This document shows, one piece after another, positions 61,968 through 64,000 of a stretch of DNA of 64,000 bases (position 1 is its first letter; each line of letters starts with the position of its first letter). The translations under genes and the position numbers were made by a program. This DNA comes from Undibacterium paludis (GTDB taxonomy: Bacteria; Pseudomonadota; Gammaproteobacteria; Burkholderiales; Burkholderiaceae_D). The stretch covers positions 61,060 through 125,059 of the forward strand of contig NZ_JAKZHX010000018.1 in the NCBI RefSeq assembly GCF_022568815.1. The letters run 5' to 3'. A model generated the notes under the pieces. The model ran no database searches, was not told the DNA's origin, and was given only the letters and a program-made list of their open reading frames with translations.

Positions 61968-62155
61968 TGACGACGGCCAGGACATACCAGTTGCAGATAG
62001 TGATGAACTTTTTATCATGCAACAATGCAAAGCCTTGAATCACCGGCTTTCTTGTCGGCTTTCAGGTTACAAATATCTGCTTTCAATTTGATTTACACTT
62101 ATTTAGAATCGGTTGCGGAAGACAAAATGGTTTGTCGACATGTTGGGGGATACCT

Positions 62156-62548
62156 ATGAAAAAAATACTGAAAAATACACTCGTCGGACTGGCTTTGGCT
62201 GGCGGTTTGTCTGTTGCCTGTGCAGAAGGCGTGGATACTTCTGTTGATGGTATCTTTACTGCACTGACCAGCAGTTCCAATCTGCAAGCAACGGTGGACA
62301 GCCTGGTTGCTGGCGGCGCCAACCCGCAATCCATCGTATCGGTTGCTGCTGCGGCAGGCATCCCGCTGGATACGGTCAAAGATTTGCAAGTGTGTGTGAA
62401 TTCTTCCACCGCCGATGCTACCTCCCTGAGTGCATCCTGCTTGAGGCAGCGTAGTCTGGTGACTGCCTATGCTGCCGGCGTCAATGACCCGATGAAATAC
62501 CTGCCAGCAACTGCTGCGGGCAAGCGTCAAAGCAAAGAAAGCAAATAA
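62156..62548 (+). CDS. small exported protein downstream of the borosin-like genes
   Basis: The ATG at 62156 follows GGGGGA at good spacing; the product has 130 residues. A signal peptide (MKKILKNTLVGLALAGGLSV, cleaved near VACA) is followed by a mostly helical mature part with QATVDSLVAGGANPQSIVSV and AAAAGIPLDTVKDLQVCVN, and two Cys that may form a disulfide. I do not recognise a named family, although the xGxxPxxIVxVAxxAGI style occurs in other secreted Burkholderiales proteins. It may be unrelated to the borosin genes. Confidence 0.7.
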   Translation: MKKILKNTLVGLALAGGLSVACAEGVDTSVDGIFTALTSSSNLQATVDSLVAGGANPQSIVSVAAAAGIPLDTVKDLQVCVNSSTADATSLSASCLRQRSLVTAYAAGVNDPMKYLPATAAGKRQSKESK

Positions 62549-62568
62549 GCTGAAGCAAGTGAGCAGAC

Positions 62569-62587
62569 AAGGGGATTTGATCCCCTT
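62569..62587 (+). terminator. stem-loop after the small exported protein gene
   Basis: AAGGGGAT pairs with ATCCCCTT around TTG, 20 bases past the stop. It has only a short T run and is followed by a stronger terminator. Confidence 0.6.
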
Positions 62588-62625
62588 TATGCCTGGCTGA
62601 TGTGCTTTTGGGTTGGGTCGCTTAT

Positions 62626-62658
62626 AAAAAACGGCAAGCATGAGCTTGCCGTTTTTTT
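62626..62658. terminator. strong bidirectional terminator
   Basis: AAAAAACGGCAAGC pairs with GCTTGCCGTTTTTT around ATGA, with A and T runs on both sides. It separates the plus-strand borosin-like region from the minus-strand DUF3820 gene, whose stop codon touches the T run. Confidence 0.9.
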
Positions 62659-62875
62659 ATGGTTTTGTGCGTAATGGCGTGAGCAGTTCGCGCAGGTTGT
62701 TGTGATCTATTTCATACATCAGGGCTAGCAGGCGACCTATCTCCCCTTTGGGGAAGCCTTCACGGGCAAACCAGCCCAGGTAATGACCGGGCAGGTCGGC
62801 AATGACCCTGTCCTTGTATTTGCCATAAGGCATTTTGAACGTCAGCAGTCTTTGCAGGTCGTCGGCCTGCATCAA
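62657..62875 (-). CDS. DUF3820 family protein
   Basis: This 72-residue protein has the DUF3820 pattern: TFKMPYGKYKDRVIADLPGHYL, with GKYKDRVIADLP as core, then WFAREGFPKGEIGRLLAL. The family is related in style to the putative quorum-sensing-regulated VPS-type short proteins, with no known reaction. Its start overlaps the DUF2242 stop by four bases, so the two are coupled. Confidence 0.87.
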   Translation of the reverse strand: MMQADDLQRLLTFKMPYGKYKDRVIADLPGHYLGWFAREGFPKGEIGRLLALMYEIDHNNLRELLTPLRTKP

Positions 62876-63543
62876 TCTTCCTCTTCTTCCCTGGTGGACT
62901 CTGTTGCGTTACTGGCGCCTGCAGCAGAAGCAGTTGCAGGTGATCCTGACGGGGCCGGTGGCGTCGGGGCTGCCGCAGTTTTCTTGTCGGTTTCCGGTTC
63001 CTGTATGTAGGGAACACTGTCCAGATAGCGCTCTACCAGCTCAAAGAACTGTTCATAAAATTGCCCGGTCGGGATGGTTTCGCTGGCCACCTTGACCAGT
63101 GCATCGTCAGTAGAACCAAAAGGCAGCGATACCGAACCAATGGCGCTGACGCCTATGCTGGCCGAGGTATTGCTCTTCTTGAGCGAATAGCGGTCACGTA
63201 TGGCATTGGCAAACATGGTGGTGCTGTTGCTGCCCTTGCTGTCGGCAACGCAGACGACATTGAATTCTATTTCTGCATGGACGTCGGCCTCGGGCTGATA
63301 TTTCCTGCGGCCTTTCAGCACCGATGGCTTCCAGTCACTGATGACATAGCCCTGGCTGAGCAGGGCGCGCCGGGCTGCTTCGCAGGCGCCTTTTTCCGTA
63401 CCGGGGAAACTGCGGGTGAATACGCCGGTGGCGCCAAATTCTTCATGCTGGATACCGGCATGCTTGCTGGCAGTGCCACAGCCGCTTAAAGCAGCCAGGG
63501 AAAACGCCAGTGGTAATAACAATTTGCGGTGAATCATCTTCAT
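62872..63543 (-). CDS. DUF2242 lipoprotein
   Basis: This 223-residue protein has a lipobox (LAALSGCG). The DUF2242 body includes FPGTEKGACEAARRALLSQGY, KPSVLKGRRKYQPEADVHAE and TIPTGQFYEQFFELVERYL. The last ~45 residues are an Ala/Pro/Ser-rich tail ending in an acidic EEEED. It is probably an outer-membrane lipoprotein of unknown role. Confidence 0.88.
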   Translation of the reverse strand: MKMIHRKLLLPLAFSLAALSGCGTASKHAGIQHEEFGATGVFTRSFPGTEKGACEAARRALLSQGYVISDWKPSVLKGRRKYQPEADVHAEIEFNVVCVADSKGSNSTTMFANAIRDRYSLKKSNTSASIGVSAIGSVSLPFGSTDDALVKVASETIPTGQFYEQFFELVERYLDSVPYIQEPETDKKTAAAPTPPAPSGSPATASAAGASNATESTREEEED

Positions 63544-63609
63544 TTCTACTTGCCTGTCAGGGAGCGGCTAATCTGGCCTGCTCATATGACCTGTAAACAG
63601 CCTGATTGT

Positions 63610-63807
63610 TCAGGCCAATGCTTCTTTGGCCGCCTCTTCGGGTGTCAATCCGTCGAAGAACAGGTCGGTGAACCACTCTATCTGCTCTTCTATGTGATCC
63701 TGGGCCTGGCTGACGGTGGCACCGCCAGCAACCAGAAAACCTTCGACTTCAGTGCACCAGGCGATCAGTGCTTCGGTTTCAGGATCAAGTTCATTCTTTT
63801 TTGCCAT
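63610..63807 (-). CDS. small acidic hypothetical protein
   Basis: This 65-residue acidic protein begins MAKKNELDPETEALIAWCTE and continues with a helix-rich IEEQIEWFTDLFFDGLTPEE segment. I do not recognise a named family. The basic start, acid-rich body and a ribosome site upstream (AAGAAAGAAAT) make it likely real. It precedes the DUF2242 gene on the same strand. Confidence 0.65.
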   Translation of the reverse strand: MAKKNELDPETEALIAWCTEVEGFLVAGGATVSQAQDHIEEQIEWFTDLFFDGLTPEEAAKEALA

Positions 63808-64000
63808 GATATTTCTTTCTTGCTTGTTGGAGCGTAGCCCGTATTTTAACTTGCCAGCACTGTGGAGGTGTTACAACTGCATTAACTTGCAAGATCACAA
63901 ACGCCAGATTATTCAGGTATAACGCACCAGTAGATGCTTTGGGGGACAGCTACTGTAGATAATTTTATGACCCGAAACTCATCGCAGAGGCGTCCCTGAC
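63808..64000. other. right end without recognised gene
   Basis: No supported gene is visible. An ATG at 63967 opens a frame that stops at 63999 after ten codons. The promoter of the small acidic protein should lie in this stretch. Confidence 0.4.

Noticed and set aside
63967..64000. Start of a new gene at the right edge
   Set aside because: The frame opened by the ATG at 63967 stops after ten codons.

Overview
The window looks like a chromosomal segment of a betaproteobacterium of the order Burkholderiales, most likely family Oxalobacteraceae (Undibacterium, Herminiimonas or Janthinobacterium type). This rests on moderate GC, the argF-argG-ppnP arrangement, the rsgA / pterin dehydratase / Ste24-type protease / orn block and many DUF families common in that group. 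Taxonomy is an inference. I see no rRNA, tRNA, CRISPR array, transposase or prophage.

Layout. 1-1.7 kb: the 3' part of a GlrR-like sigma-54 activator, a perfect TGTC-N10-GACA site, a sigma-54 promoter and an exported BON-domain gene. 2.2-4.0 kb: a DUF4214 surface-type protein. 4.2-14.6 kb: a six-gene yfa/mag-type operon on the minus strand (DUF2138, DUF1175, alpha-2-macroglobulin, DUF2300, two DUF2135 genes). 15-27.5 kb: mixed metabolic, regulatory and sensory genes, including a GST with a divergent WYL regulator, solute-binding proteins, a GH25 lysozyme, a metallophosphoesterase lipoprotein, a chemoreceptor, and an MBL-fold hydrolase with a divergent LysR regulator. 27.6-30.5 kb: ppnP, argG and argF, with a palindromic MITE-like element between argG and argF. 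31.2-35.1 kb: a four-gene polysaccharide O-acetylation operon of the AlgF/AlgI/AlgJ (WssFGHI) type, with no polymer synthase in the window. 35.7-48.1 kb: S41 protease, rsgA, pterin dehydratase, Ste24-type protease, orn, TfoX-N, FKBP, a beta-propeller protein, a polysaccharide deacetylase, a fatty-acid-hydroxylase family protein, EI24, CinA-like and TAXI proteins. 48.1-52.1 kb: an Lrp regulator divergent from a second pterin dehydratase and a DHPR-like SDR, then a solute-binding protein and an AraC regulator. 52.1-56.7 kb: a serine-hydrolase lipoprotein, a two-component system and a threonine aldolase.

The most notable region is 56.8-62.5 kb. Two paralogous 73-74 residue peptides have the LigA-like, borosin-precursor type sequence. 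They flank a membrane TPR-GGDEF diguanylate cyclase, and the second is followed by a tetrapyrrole-methylase-family protein that carries the sequence blocks of the borosin peptide backbone N-methyltransferases (OphMA / SonM type). I read this as a split borosin RiPP locus with two precursors and an embedded c-di-GMP enzyme. An M14 carboxypeptidase gene lies just upstream and a small exported protein just downstream; their involvement is speculative.

The right end holds DUF3820, a DUF2242 lipoprotein and a small acidic protein. The last 190 bases contain no recognisable gene.
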